This document shows positions 9,529-19,515 of a stretch of 64,000 nucleotides of DNA, in pieces. The position numbers and the translations under genes were made by a program. This DNA is from Oegoconia quadripuncta (taxonomy: Eukaryota; Arthropoda; Insecta; Lepidoptera; Autostichidae). Under the pieces are notes generated by a model. The model worked only from the letters and a program-made list of their open reading frames with translations, was not told the DNA's origin and made no database searches. Position 1 is the stretch's first letter, and the number at the start of each line of letters is the position of its first letter. The stretch spans positions 16,274,618 through 16,338,617 of the forward strand of contig OX438759.1 in assembly GCA_949316235.1 (NCBI GenBank). The letters run 5' to 3'.

Positions 9529-9860
9529 AACCGCCTCCGTGGCTCAATGTAAACAACATAGGGTTTACGAACCGGAGGTCGCGGGTTCGATTCCCAGCGG
9601 GGTACATGTTTAGTACTCGGTTTGGTTGGTGGTAGGGCATTTTAAATGTCCGCCTGGCTAGCTACCACCGTCTTATCTAAATCTGCCTCCAAACAGCAAT
9701 GTTAATAGCATTGATGTGTTTCGGTTGTCAGAGATAAAATAGCCAGTCCCCCAAATGTGTTGGGGTTTCCGGGTCAGTACGCTTCCACCTTGGACCTCAT
9801 CTTCACTTAACATTAGGTGTGATTAGGGTCAAGTTCAAACCCGTCGTGCATATAAAAAAA
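9529..9860 (+). mobile_element. SINE-B, full copy
   Basis: The head has CGCCTCCGTGGCTCAATG and GGTTCGATTCCC (box B-like) about 55 bases downstream. Then comes the body with GTTTGGTTGGTGGTAGGGCA, GTTGTCAGAGATAA, CAGTCCCCCAAATGTGTTGG and ATCTTCACTTAACATTAGG, ending GTGCATATAAAAAAAA. The spacing of the two boxes fits an internal RNA polymerase III promoter. Confidence 0.85.
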
Positions 9861-9867
9861 ACAGAAA

Positions 9868-10075
9868 CACAAAAATATTTGATAGCAACATCATTCTACT
9901 TTGTGATATTCTTTGGAAAGTTAGCCTTATTTCACAGTAAAAAAATAAAGCAAAAATTAAGCAATGCAATACAATACAAGACAACACAATACACTACAAT
10001 ACAAATATTCTTCCTTGCATACCAATAGTAATTACCTACAATACTAAATATATAACTTAAAAATAAAGTAGGTAG
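9868..10075 (-). repeat. Repeat S, arm 2 (inverted copy of 6890-7108)
   Basis: Reverse complement of the 6.9-kb block including GATAGCAACATCATTCTACT, the AATACAATACAAGACAACAC pentamer region and AAAATAAAGTAGG. Confidence 0.8.
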
Positions 10076-10171
10076 TTTCCGGGTCAGTACGCTTCCACCT
10101 TCGGCCTAATCTTCACTTAACATCAGGTGTAATTGAGGTCAAGTGCTAACCCGTTGTGCATAAAAAAAAAA
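10074..10171 (+). mobile_element. SINE-B, 3' fragment
   Basis: Begins in TTTCCGGGTCAGTACGCTTC and ends GTTGTGCATAAAAAAAAAA. Only the last 98 bases are present, directly after repeat S. Confidence 0.8.
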
Positions 10172-10785
10172 ACCTTACTAATTCGCTGGGCTATGTCGGT
10201 GACTTTTGCTCGTCTACAGATTTCTTCATTCCTGATGACATACTCCATAATCGGGTAAAAATAAACTTACCCTCCATGATCTCAAAATATTCAACGAGTA
10301 ATATTAAAATTTCGAAAGTCAGAAAGCGCTTTTACAATTCCAAACTACCGATTTAACAGCAATACGGATAGATAGCACCGCCCGATTCGGCCAGATTAAG
10401 CCGGTTGTGGGCGGATATAATGGGATTTAAACCGTTTTACAGTATCTCTTCACCGTTATGGTGAATTTGTATCAGTTTCAGATATACGGGAGCTTGGTTT
10501 TATGGTTTGCAGTCAGGGGTGTATACAACCTTCATACTGTGTGAGGCGGATTGTACTCGCACGTGACAATTTTTCCACAATCCGTGTTCATTTTGGAAAA
10601 AATACCCAAAAAAGCACTTCATTTACGACGTTTTCATTGCTGAAGGATGTAATTGAAGTCGTGAATTTCCTGTTAACAGGTGTATTCTATTTAACCATAT
10701 GTACCAAAGGCTATTATAAAATTTCTGACTATATTAGATGATAAGAATGCGTGGACATTAATATCCAGTCTATCATTTAAATATG
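10172..10785. other. Mostly unassigned; LINE fragment at 10690-10760
   Basis: 10690-10760 (+) reads KGYYKISDYI, the same LINE C-terminus as at 9035. The rest (10172-10680) shows no recognised family. Short open frames at 10156-10356 and 10502-10741 have no known motif. Confidence 0.4.
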
Positions 10786-10839
10786 TGTCGGGAACGACCA
10801 TTTCAAAATAGCGAATAAAAACATATTATTTATTTAGTA

Positions 10840-11000
10840 AATCAAACAATTTCAACTGTTCAAATACCACGATTACTTGCTTTTATATCATTCGGTCCCA
10901 ATTTCAATATATCCATTTGTTATTTTTCACATTTATACTTACATGTATGTGTGTGTCGCTAATTGGATCAAATAAACCATTCTCATTTTCTTTGTTTTTT
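10840..11000 (+). repeat. Retroposon 3'-UTR repeat (second copy 15690-15800)
   Basis: TTTTATATCATTCGGTCCCA, TGTGTGTCGCTAATTGGATC and AAATAAACCATTCTCATTTTC occur in the same order at 15698-15798. Confidence 0.6.
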
Positions 11001-11640
11001 AGAATCATAAATTGTGGAAATATTTATTTAATTAAAAAACTAAAAACTTTTAGTAGTGACTAAGAAAATAATAGAAAATGAGATGGGAGAACTGCTAAAA
11101 CAGCTTATCTTTAAGTATGTAATTTAATTACAAAAGCTAAACAAGCATCGTACCTAGGTCTAACCCCAGAAACATAAGGTCCTGTTAGGTGTGAAATATT
11201 GTCCTATTTATCGATTAGTAGATAATAAATAAAAAATAGGTGTATGTTTTCTCAAACAATATGGTACTACATAAATTAATATTCCGTAGTCGGTGGTCAA
11301 AACCGAAGCTATGAAGACATTTCTTTTTGTCGAGAAAGTCAATAAATTTATAAATCATGAGTGAGTCTAGCGAGGACGACAATACTTTGACACTAGTAGA
11401 GTTGAAGAAACAAGTTCTAATACTTACCTATTGAGTTTTCATACCGAGAAGTACCTGCAAGCGTTTGCTTTGTTCAATGGTAGGAAACTTGCAGACTTGT
11501 TCGGATACTATGATATATGGAATTAAATTTTAATACAATTCTATGTTTGTATACAAGACACAGGGAGCGAGAGGGAAGAGCACAGGCTAACACACACACA
11601 CACCCAGCAGACCAGGATACCACTAAAACAACTGGATAGT
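11000..11640. other. Unassigned; short unexplained frame
   Basis: 11357-11434 (+) opens with ATG and reads 25 codons rich in S, E and D (MSESSEDDNTLTLVELKK) before TGA. The minus strand of 11430-11530 is also open (EQVCKFPTIEQSKRLQVLL). Neither is recognised. A short (CA)n run lies at 11592-11605. Confidence 0.3.
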
Positions 11641-11644
11641 GTTA

Positions 11645-11775
11645 ATTTTTTTATTTATTTCATTTTATTTATTTACACAGAATCAACAGCATCATTATAA
11701 ATTCTTATACAGAAAACTAATATCAAACTTATGCCAATTGAAGATTCTTATTATGTTACTGATAATGGTTACCCT
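11645..11775 (-). repeat. Repeat G (LINE 3' end), minus copy
   Basis: The minus strand has AATTGGCATAAGTTTGATAT and GATGCTGTTGATTCTGTGTA followed by AAATAAATAAAATG. Plus copies lie at 19205-19300 and 49505-49605. Confidence 0.65.
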
Positions 11776-11779
11776 TAAA

Positions 11780-12415
11780 ATTGAATCGGTAATGTTTTAA
11801 TTAAATTACAAATATAATTACAATAAAATTGGTACTTATTAATGAATAATATTATTATATAAATATCAATAAAAACAAATCAAATCCTCAGGATATACGA
11901 GTCGTTATGTTAATATGTCTAAATTACATAATATTGAAAGTGAAATTAAAGAAAGCAAACAATCATAAGGCAAATGGAAATGTCAAAATTATGGATCTAT
12001 AAATATGTACAAAATATGTGTGTTGTGAGTGTCTGTGTGTGTAAGAGTTAGTGTGTGATGGTGGTGGGTTTTGCATGATGGAGTAAATTAATGGACGGAC
12101 ATGGGCCAAGAAGAACGATCGACAGAGGCATGCGAGCGCGAACACTTCACTTACACTAATTCACAATATTTCACTTCACTTGGAACCGACCGCAATATTC
12201 TAAGATGCGCTCGCTACTCCGATCTCTCTCCGTGGGTACCATCCATAGAAACCGTTGGGTCCCGATCGGACATCCAATAAAATCACTGGAATTAATTATT
12301 TTTATCTAATCAGAACCTGCGGCGAATTAAATTCAGGTAGGTACTAGGTACCCACTTATTTCTCATTTTTTCAGACCGATAAAACGTGTTAATTGCGGTC
12401 GGTTCGACATTGCTT
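11780..12415. other. Unassigned stretch
   Basis: AT-rich, then a GT-rich patch (about 12015-12065) and a GC-richer patch (12110-12270). No family or gene recognised. Confidence 0.4.
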
Positions 12416-12423
12416 CGCAAATA

Positions 12424-12507
12424 TACATACAATACAATACAATGCAATGCAATGCAATGCAATGTAATGCAATACAATACAATACAAATACACTTTATTG
12501 CACAACA
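12424..12507 (-). repeat. (ACAAT/GCAAT)n with retroposon 3' end
   Basis: Twelve or so pentamers followed by AATACACTTTATTGCACAAC. On the minus strand this is an ...AATAAAGTG 3' end with a pentamer tail, like 45800-45950. Confidence 0.75.
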
Positions 12508-12837
12508 GATAACAAAATACAGTTTCAGAAAAGTGGTACATACATCAAATCGAAACAAATAAAATGACAATAATGGCCTCGAACCATTATACTCCTTAAC
12601 ACGTACATTCAAAATATCTCGTTAGAATTCGGATAACTCGAATGAAAAGATTTTTTTTGTATTTTATTCCATAAATAGAGAATGCTACTCGTCATCATCG
12701 TCTTCTTGCACTAGTCTCAATTTATACGCAGTAATTTATGCGCAGTACGTCTAAACCGAGAATGCTACTAAGGATGGAAAATACAAAAAATGACTTTTCA
12801 TTCGAATTTAATTGGGGTTTAATTTAATTTCCCAGGG

Positions 12838-13042
12838 TGGGACGGATGAACAGCGCCCAGTTCCTGGAACTGAGTATAATGCTGAGTCCACTCCTCTTTG
12901 CCACAGTGGCACTCAAAATTTATTGTGTTTATCTTTATATGTTTTGTAGTTTGTTCTTTTTAATGTTTTATATGTTAAGTTTGTTTTGTACATTAAATGT
13001 GTGCCCACTTGTAGCGAATAAACTGTTTTCTTTCTTTCTTAA
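12838..13042 (+). repeat. LINE 3' UTR with TTTC tail
   Basis: ATGCTGAGTCCACTCC resembles ATGCTGAGTGGAGACC of the 59.4-kb copy. It ends GAATAAACTGTTTTCTTTCTTTCTT. A 5'-truncated retroposon end. Confidence 0.45.
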
Positions 13043-13082
13043 TTGCTTGGGATATAAGTGTCGAGGACCTGAATTTAATGTA

Positions 13083-13244
13083 CTCGAGATTTCAATGTCA
13101 ATAGACATCGATATGCTTGTTACTTTCGCTCACGCATATAAGTGTGAAAGAGATAGACTTACCAATATCTATCAAAACATTGAAATCTCGAATGCGCGAG
13201 AATCGGCGTTGCCCCTGATTCTCGCGCATTCGACATTTCAATGT
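13083..13244. repeat. Palindromic MITE with near-perfect 68-nt hairpin
   Basis: CGAGATTTCAATGT at about 13084 returns as ACATTGAAATCTCG at 13177-13190, enclosing CTTTCGCTCACG and GTGTGAAAGAG, which pair with each other. The second copy is also the 5' end of a separate hairpin. Its arms are 13177-13204 and 13217-13244 (28 nt each, one mismatch) with a 12-nt loop. Confidence 0.75.
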
Positions 13245-13249
13245 TTCAG

Positions 13250-13985
13250 GCGCAACCGACGTTCGTGCGTGATGGGCAATCCTGAACGTTTAAATATTGT
13301 AATATTCGCTATTTATCCACGCTTGCTTACATTCACCAAGCCGGATGGCGAATAAATAACGAATCGGACAGATTTACGGGGCTTTAAAGCAAATTACGCG
13401 GCACAATTATGCGTAAACACGAAAATTAAAACTTGTCCGCGGTTGTGCGGGAATTTACGCGAGTGCACGCCGCTGATTGCGTAATAAATGTTAATAAAGT
13501 GGGATTTCATTTTAATAAGTTATATCCGGTGTAAGTGGACGATGTGCTATCAAGAGCGTTGCGCGGATATATCTATTTTTGCGATAGTCTGCGTCGAGAA
13601 CGAGATGGCATCAATTTTAGAAAATTTCCCATTTGCGGTTCGTTCGCAGAAGAAAAATTCAATGTCCACTATTCATTCCAAATATATGTAATGTAAAAAA
13701 CTCTAATTAATATTAAAGGATTTTAGCGGAAATTGGGCGAGGGATGTTAATGAATATAAAAAATTTGTTCACTGACTTATTATCGCTCTCGATGACGCAG
13801 GTAATTAGAAATGTCGTCCGAATAGTCTACCGATTGTCATAAGCGGGAAGAAAAAAGAAGAACAAATAAAGGTAAACAAGCCGTTTAATGAGTTAAATGA
13901 ATCATTTTTATTTTAATAAAAAAACATTCTATTCTATTACCCGACAACGGCGAGTCCAAAAATAGGGCGCGACCATTTGCGGAGA
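13250..13985. other. Unassigned stretch
   Basis: No recognised repeats. The 67-codon frame at 13488-13691 has no known motif. Confidence 0.35.
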
Positions 13986-13989
13986 CATT

Positions 13990-14164
13990 CAGGCAATAAT
14001 GATATGTTAATAGCATTGTTGTGTCCCGGTTGTCAGAGATAAGATGGCCAGTTTCCGAAATAAGATGGGGTTTCCGGGTCAGTACGCTTCTACCTTCAGT
14101 CTCATCTTCACTTACCATCAGGTGTGATTTAGGTAAAGTGCTAACCCGTTATGCATAAAAAAAA
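13990..14164 (+). mobile_element. SINE-B, 3' part
   Basis: ATATGTTAATAGCATTGTTG, GTTGTCAGAGATAAGATGGC, TTTCCGGGTCAGTACGCTTC and GTTATGCATAAAAAAAA. The head is missing. Confidence 0.8.
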
Positions 14165-14735
14165 TGTTATAGTAAAAAAACTCACCAGTATATTTCCTTG
14201 ATACGTGCACTCTCTTTAAATTTCGCGCGCTAAACTAGACGCAACAAGGCGTCTCGACTCGTGCGCAATATGAGTCTGGCGAAGTGCACGCGATTAACGT
14301 GGGTATTTTAAATTCGCGTGATGTTGGACACGATGTATTGGTGTCCAAAACCTCGCAAATGCGAATTCGCCCTTTCTAGACAAGGTCGTAATGGTATTTT
14401 TTGAATTTCTTTAGACGAGACTTGACTAATTTGATATCCATCTCGATCTTATTTTATGATCTTTTTCTTATTCTTATTTTGAAATGTTATTTATTGTCAA
14501 GTGTGACAAAATAGCTGCTAGCGTCTGCCATATTCGATTTATCATGACGCTAAATACGCTATGGCACTACCGGGACTAGTAAGAATCTAGCGACACTTCA
14601 TTTGTCAAAATTGGCTTAGGCGTTTTGTGTTAAGGTGGTAACATACATAGAAACATAAAACACGTTACCCTAGTCGAGTGAGAAATGGTCTTCATATAAT
14701 CCTTTAAGATGATTCAAATTCAGTGGACTCTCTCT
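14165..14735. other. Unassigned stretch
   Basis: No family, RNA gene or convincing ORF seen. Confidence 0.4.
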
Positions 14736-14739
14736 GACT

Positions 14740-14890
14740 CCAGCTCTAGGAGCACGACAGGCGCGACAAACGTTAATGTCGCGCGAGATGATATTTGTCC
14801 TGCTCATTCGTTTGGACGAAATATACAACTATCCCACTCTCACGTCGCGTCTCGCGCGATAAATAATGTCCTGCTACGGGGGCTGGTTTT
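14740..14890 (+). repeat. Repeat H (inverted copy at 61485-61575)
   Basis: TGCTCATTCGTTTGGACGAA, ATATACAACTATCCCACTCT and CTGCTACGGGGGCTGG are found as reverse complement at 61485-61575. The 14.7-kb copy also has a GCGCGACA...TGTCGCGC pairing around 14763-14785. Confidence 0.65.
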
Positions 14891-15129
14891 ACTAAATGGC
14901 AGATTTGTTAATGACAGTTTCAATAGAAGGCTATTGTAAATTAATCGAGCTATTAATCTGACTGAACTCCGAGTTGGGGTTAAGTTGGTGATTACGTAGA
15001 GATTTACATCGAAATTATCACATAATGAATGGATCAATCAATATTATTACTAACATTTTGATGTACAATCTGCTTAAGATCAATAGCCTTACCCGTCCCC
15101 ACTGTTGGGACATAGCTTACTCTCACTGG

Positions 15130-15200
15130 GAGAGGGTAAGTTAAGATAAGATAAGATAAGATAAAATTTATTTCAGTATAAAAATTAACCTAAATACATG
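15130..15200 (-). repeat. (TAAGA)n with LINE tail
   Basis: Six AAGAT units, then AAAATTTATTTCAGTATAAA. On the minus strand this is a retroposon 3' end with a pentamer tail. Confidence 0.6.
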
Positions 15201-15690
15201 ACTTATTCTATAGTAACATAGTCCAAATAATACTATATTATATTACCTAGACTAAGTAAATGTTTACTTGTGTCTTAGACAACACGATTGCTAAAACAAA
15301 AATAATGAGACCTATACTTACACTTAAATTAAATAAACAATAAAACATTTCCTATTTCCTCTTAAATAACCTTACTTTACATTTACCTATCTACTCACTT
15401 ACTCAGAATGCGTGATTATCTTACAATTAGGACCTAAGCTACTACTGTCAGCAACTTTACAGGGTATGGGCACAATACATGGTTTGGGCCATAATGCACG
15501 CGGACCCATATATTTTGATTTATTTGTATAAGAAACAAACAACCTTCTTTGATACCACTTTGCGACACCGAAAATTAATTTATAAGGACTTTAGTTTATA
15601 AGTGAAACATTGCTTAGGTATTTTTATTGTATTTTGTAAACTGCATTATGAGATAGGAGTACCTATCCTCTAAATGAAACTGTTTTGTGT
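15200..15690. other. Unassigned stretch
   Basis: Very AT-rich. A CCACTTTGCGACACCGA block at 15556 also occurs at 59441, so part of this is likely LINE debris. Confidence 0.35.
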
Positions 15691-15697
15691 ATACTAC

Positions 15698-15798
15698 TTT
15701 TATATCACTCGGTCCCAATTTCACTGTATATTTTCACATATCATGTAATAATAATATGTGTGTCGCTAAATGGGTCAAGTAAACGATTCTCATTCTTA
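15698..15798 (+). repeat. Retroposon 3'-UTR repeat (copy of 10840-11000)
   Basis: TTTTATATCACTCGGTCCCA, TGTGTGTCGCTAAATGGGTC, then AAGTAAACGATTCTCATTC. Confidence 0.6.
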
Positions 15799-16151
15799 CC
15801 CTACAAATGTTTTGAGTACAGTAATATGTTACTTATGAACGTATATAGTTTCACTAATTAATTACTAATGTAACTAAACGTTTCCAAACAAAATAACTTT
15901 CACATATTAGGTAATTGTTGAATGCGCTGGTCTTCAATTTTTTGAAGACTTGATGGAATGAAGCTCCGAATTATGAAATAGTAGTTTATTATAATTGTAA
16001 ATTAATACGGTTTTGAATACAAAAAAATATTTGATGTTGCTTGGTCCGAAGCTCGTAACGCAATACCCCCACTCCCGCTCGTTTAGTTGTCAGTTGCGTT
16101 AGAGGGGGGTCGCTTCGATCTGCTAAACGATTGTAGACACTGTTACTTTCC

Positions 16152-16562
16152 GCCCGCGGCTTCACCTGCGTGGATTAACTTTTGTTTATCCCTCGGGAAC
16201 TACTCAATTTATCGGGATAAAAAATATCCTATAAATATATAAATAAATATTTCGGACACTTGCACCAATCATCTAGTCCCAAACTAAGCAAAGCTTGTGC
16301 TGTGGATACTAAATAACGGATAAACATACATAAATATTTATATAAACATCCAAGACTCGGGAATAAATGTTCGTATTCATCACACAAAAATTTACCCCTC
16401 GCGGGATTCGAACCCGCAACCGTTGGTTCCGCTGATAGGGTCACTATCCACTACACCAATCCTATGTCTCAGTCCATGGTATATTCTAACTACATACCAA
16501 ATTTCATCCTTCAAACTGTAACTTGTAATAGACAGTAAGTGGTAAGCGATGAGGCTCAGTGT
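16152..16562 (-). mobile_element. Helitron-like family 1 with nested SINE-C
   Basis: The minus-strand element has CCGCGGGCGG at its 3' side (16150s) and the CGGGATAAATTGAGTAGTTC block. It is split at 16232/16459 by a SINE-C and resumes with GGTATGTAGTTAGAATATAC. The sequence ATCCTAT on both sides of the SINE is the target duplication. Confidence 0.75.
16233..16458 (-). mobile_element. SINE-C nested, with 7-bp target duplication
   Basis: Minus strand: ATTGGTGTAGTGGATAGTGA head, GGTTGCGGGTTCGAATCCCG (box B-like), ATGTTTATATAAATATTTAT, CCCAAACTAAGC region, ending in an AT-rich tail. It is flanked by ATCCTAT at 16226-16232 and 16459-16465. Confidence 0.85.
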
Positions 16563-16627
16563 TGCGTATAAACCTTGAATAGGTTTCTGTGGCGCACTTT
16601 TGTATTGTGTTAAACCTTTTTCATATA

Positions 16628-16890
16628 CAGGGTGTAACGGTTAAGTGTAGTCATATTTTAAGGGCTTGTTCTACCCATCAATACGAACAACTTTTACTAT
16701 GGGGGCAACTTCGAAATCGCGAAAAAAAAATCAGCTGTTTCATACATTGCATCGGGAGGTTATTGAAATTTTCTATGGAACAGCTCATTTTTTTTTCGCG
16801 ATTTCGAAGTTGCCCCCATAGTAAAAGTTGTTCGTATTGATGGGTAGAACAAGCCCTTAAAATATGACTACACTTAACCGTTACACGGTG
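16628..16890. mobile_element. Foldback MITE, 112-bp inverted arms
   Basis: The arms 16628-16739 and 16779-16890 are reverse complements with only about three mismatches, separated by a 39-base loop. TATA/TA flanks suggest a TA-type target duplication. The mirrored 83-codon frames on the two strands are by-products of the symmetry, not genes. A transcript through it would fold into a long, almost perfect double-stranded RNA. Confidence 0.9.
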
Positions 16891-16904
16891 TATAATGAAT
16901 AAAT

Positions 16905-16998
16905 AGAAAAAAAAAAAATCCAAATCCATGCATCCGTATCGCCGTGATTAAGCAACAAACAAACAAACATCCAAACTTTCGCATTTATATTATCAGAC
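16905..16998 (-). mobile_element. Helitron-like family 1, 5' fragment
   Basis: Minus strand: AAATGCGAAAGTTTGGATG, a GTTTGTTTGTTTGTTGCTTA block, and ATCACGGCGATACGGATGCA, then A-rich sequence. Only the 5' third is present. Confidence 0.65.
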
Positions 16999-17036
16999 TC
17001 TTGGCATTTTCATTCATTTTCATTTCATTTCATTTC

Positions 17037-17300
17037 ACCCACCCACGGAAACAAATATGTGGCTTTGGAATACAATTTGTCTTCTATAGGCTTCGTTCCG
17101 CACACACTCCATCAAAACATGATATACATCCTCCACTACATCACACTCATAACAATTTGGCGATGGTGATTTTCGCATCATGTATGCAAACTTGTTAAGT
17201 GGGATGTGCCCGGAACGAAGTATAAAAGCAATAATAAGATCCTGTCTGCTAAGTTTACATTCGTCAATCCATGGGGAACCCCACGGCTGTGGTTGGATTG
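17037..17300 (-). pseudogene. LINE ORF2 C-terminal (zinc-knuckle) fragment
   Basis: The minus strand is open for about 87 codons without an upstream start. It reads SPWIDECKLSRQDLIIAFIL, RSGHIPLNKFAYMM, then SPSPNCYECDVVEDVYHVLM and ECVRNEAYRRQ, ending in TGA at 17037. The C-x2-C...H-x4-C arrangement (NCYECD, then YHVLMEC) is the C-terminal zinc knuckle that follows the RNase H region in I/Jockey-related non-LTR retrotransposons. The lineage is inferred. The rest of the ORF is absent. Confidence 0.7.
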
Positions 17301-17940
17301 TTAGAGTTTATAATTTTCATTAAATAACCTACATGCATGCCTAATAAACATATTATTTGCACAGCAAGATCTACTACGCGGTATGCGGAAAATCTTTTAT
17401 CATTCACATTTGCGAGGAACTCTTAGGAATATGTTATGTAGAAGGGAGGGAGGAATCGACAGGGTTGTGTAAATTTTTATATTGGGGATGATTTTTTTTA
17501 GCGTAAGGAAAAAAATCTTTAAAAGATACAAATTAATAATAGGATTTTCCTAATAAACACGCCAGTCGCATATCAAACAAAGCGCTGCGTTGAACATATC
17601 CAAGGGCAGAGATTTCATATTATCATTTAATGTGTTATATACTCTTATAGCCATTTCATAGCTATTTTTACTATACAAATGCCCTGGGCTAAAATACTTA
17701 GAGAGCGCAAAAATTTGGAGTTACAGTGGGAGGAGCGTGTAGATGGGAATAGTACACCCTGTATAAATACCTAAATAGTTTTAATTATTTATACCGTTTA
17801 AGCTACTATTAATTAACATTATTTCTTTGAAGCTTATCAATGCATGAGTAAAGCAACACAGATGCTATTCTAGTGAAATAGTAAACAAAATAAACGGATC
17901 CAGGAAAACGTTGCGTCAATGGTCAAACAACTGCTACTAA
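17300..17940. other. Unassigned; possible LINE debris
   Basis: The minus strand of 17560-17700 contains a broken frame (NTLNDNMKSLPLDMFN) that could be a LINE C-terminus. Nothing else recognised. Confidence 0.3.
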
Positions 17941-17944
17941 GAAT

Positions 17945-18215
17945 ATTAAGAACTAGCTTTCCTCCCGCGACTTCGTCCGCGTGGAAGATTTTATCAAAAT
18001 ACAAACAACAAATTCATCCCCTATTTTATCCCCTTGGGGGTAGAATTCATCAAAATCCTTTCTTAGCGGATGCCTACGTCATAACATCTACCTGCATGCA
18101 TATACATTGTAGTCTTTGCCTGCATGCCAAATTTCAGCCCGATCCGTCCAGTGGTTTGGGCTGGGCGTTGATAGATCACTATGTCAGTCACCTTTGAGTT
18201 ATATATATTTAGATT
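17945..18215 (-). mobile_element. Helitron-like family 2
   Basis: Minus strand: GACTGACATAGTGATCTATC, CAGCCCAAACCACTGGACGG, AGGCATCCGCTAAGAAAGG, ATTCTACCCCCAAGGGGATA, then GCGGACGAAGTCGCGGGAGG and AAAGCTAGT. The 3' end has the hairpin-plus-CTAG form shared with family 1, but the bodies are unrelated. Confidence 0.7.
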
Positions 18216-18273
18216 AAATAAGTCAATAATGCTTTATTTTTAATCCCCGACGAAAAGCTAATGTTGTAAGGGT

Positions 18274-18556
18274 TGATGACCTGTTTGGTGTAGTGGTTAG
18301 AAACTCTGATCACTATACCAACAGGTCGCGGGTTCGAATCCCGCTAGGGCCATAATGTTTGTGTGATGATTACACATCATGTGTACATGTGTACCCGATG
18401 GATGTTTTCATTTATAATAAGTATTTATTTACAAAAAAAAAAATATTTATGTAGTATATCAACTATCTGGTATCCACAACACAAGCCTATAGTTGCTTAC
18501 TGTGGAACTAGATGGCGCTGTGTGTATGTCTAAAGATATTTATTTATTTATCATCT
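18274..18556 (+). mobile_element. SINE-A, full copy
   Basis: GTTTGGTGTAGTGGTTAG, CGCGGGTTCGAATCCCGC, GTGATGATTACACATCATG, TATAATAAGTATTTATTTAC, CAACTATCTGGTATCCACAA, GGAACTAGATGGCGCTGTG, TATTTATTTATTTA tail. Confidence 0.85.
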
Positions 18557-18679
18557 GTTATCTGTTAATGTATTTGACGGGACGTTGGGTGTGTCCAGCC
18601 TTTGTCTGGACGTATCTCAGTAATGCGTGGTCCGATTTGAGTTTGATTTTTTATAGAAGAATTTATAATATTAGTTAGA

Positions 18680-18905
18680 CTAGCTTTCCGCCCGCGGCTT
18701 CGCCTGCGTAGAATAGCTTTATCGCGGATGTTAAACTTGTTTATCCCGCGGGAACTAATCACTTTTTCGGGATAAAAAATATCCTATGTCTTAATCCAGG
18801 GTATATTCTACCTGTGTACTAAATTTCATCCAAATCTGTTCAACCGTTTCGCCGTAATTGAGCAACAAACAAATAAACATCCAACCTTTCACATTTATAA
18901 TGTTA
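18680..18905 (-). mobile_element. Helitron-like family 1, complete copy
   Basis: Minus strand: TCTAACTAACATTATAAATG at the 5' end, GAAAGGTTGGATGTTTATTT, the GGATGAAATTTAGTACACAG block, TTCCCGCGGGATAAAC and CGCAGGCGAAGCCGCGGGCG, then GAAAGCTAG followed by T. The hairpin CGC-A-GGC/GAA/GCC-GCG lies about 10 bases from the CTAG end. The 5' TC is preceded by A. All fit Helitron ends (A^T target). Confidence 0.75.
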
Positions 18906-19300
18906 GTTAGATTAGATGACATTTATTAACATTGGTTTAATAGATTCGACATTGTTCATTTTAATTACTGTTGACATTGTTTTCTTTAAGTATTATTTAA
19001 ATTAAGTATTCTTACTGACACTGATTGCTATTGTTATTATTATTCTACTTTGACATTGATTTGATCTAAAATAGTTTTAGTTTATTCTCGTGAATGATCG
19101 AATAATTAATTGGGTTAAGTATATCTAGGTTCTATGTTCATTGATGACATTTTAATTTCATTATTATTGGTAGTGCACTTTACAATTTACACGCAAATAC
19201 CTACCTATATTGATTGTTAGCAAAATAAGAATCTGTAATTGGCATAAGTTTAGAATCTTTCTGTTGATTCTATATACGAATAAATAAAAATAAATATTGA
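18906..19300 (+). repeat. LINE 3'-UTR region ending in repeat G
   Basis: 19205-19300 matches repeat G (AATTGGCATAAGTTTAGAAT, CTGTTGATTCTATATACGAA, TAAATAAAAATAAAT). The upstream AT-rich part, with several GACATTG words, is probably the same element. Confidence 0.5.
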
Positions 19301-19470
19301 AGACTAAACGAATACAGCATATCCATGTTTGACGAAAAGAAAAAAGAAGATATTTAGCTTATGACACAGTTTTTTTGGTTAAAATCAATGATATCAATGA
19401 TATAACTTAACCCTCCAAATCAAAATAACTACGTTGAAAAGTGAAGCTAATTCCATATTCTCTTCCCACA

Positions 19471-19515
19471 GATGACGTCATAACGATGTTCCAGGCTATT
19501 TCTTCCGACAATTAA
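19471..19515 (+). CDS. Possible terminal mini-exon (weak)
   Basis: TTCTCTTCCCACAG at 19457-19470 is a good splice acceptor. Read with one base carried over from a previous exon, the following 45 bases give DDVITMFQAISSDN and then TAA. No upstream exon can be linked to it and no protein family is recognised. Chance cannot be excluded at this length. Confidence 0.15.
   Translation, partial: DDVITMFQAISSDN

Noticed and set aside
12310..12612. 100-codon minus frame
   Set aside because: Its middle is the translated pentanucleotide repeat (CIVLYCITLHCIALHC); composition alone explains it.
16678..16929. Mirrored 83-codon frames on both strands
   Set aside because: They result from the perfect inverted arms of the foldback MITE; the same peptide appears on both strands, so no gene is inferred.
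18300..18352. tRNA gene candidates (A and B boxes, here and at about 25 other sites)
   Set aside because: Each continues into the conserved SINE body and lacks a proper cloverleaf with acceptor stem, so they are SINE heads rather than tRNA genes.
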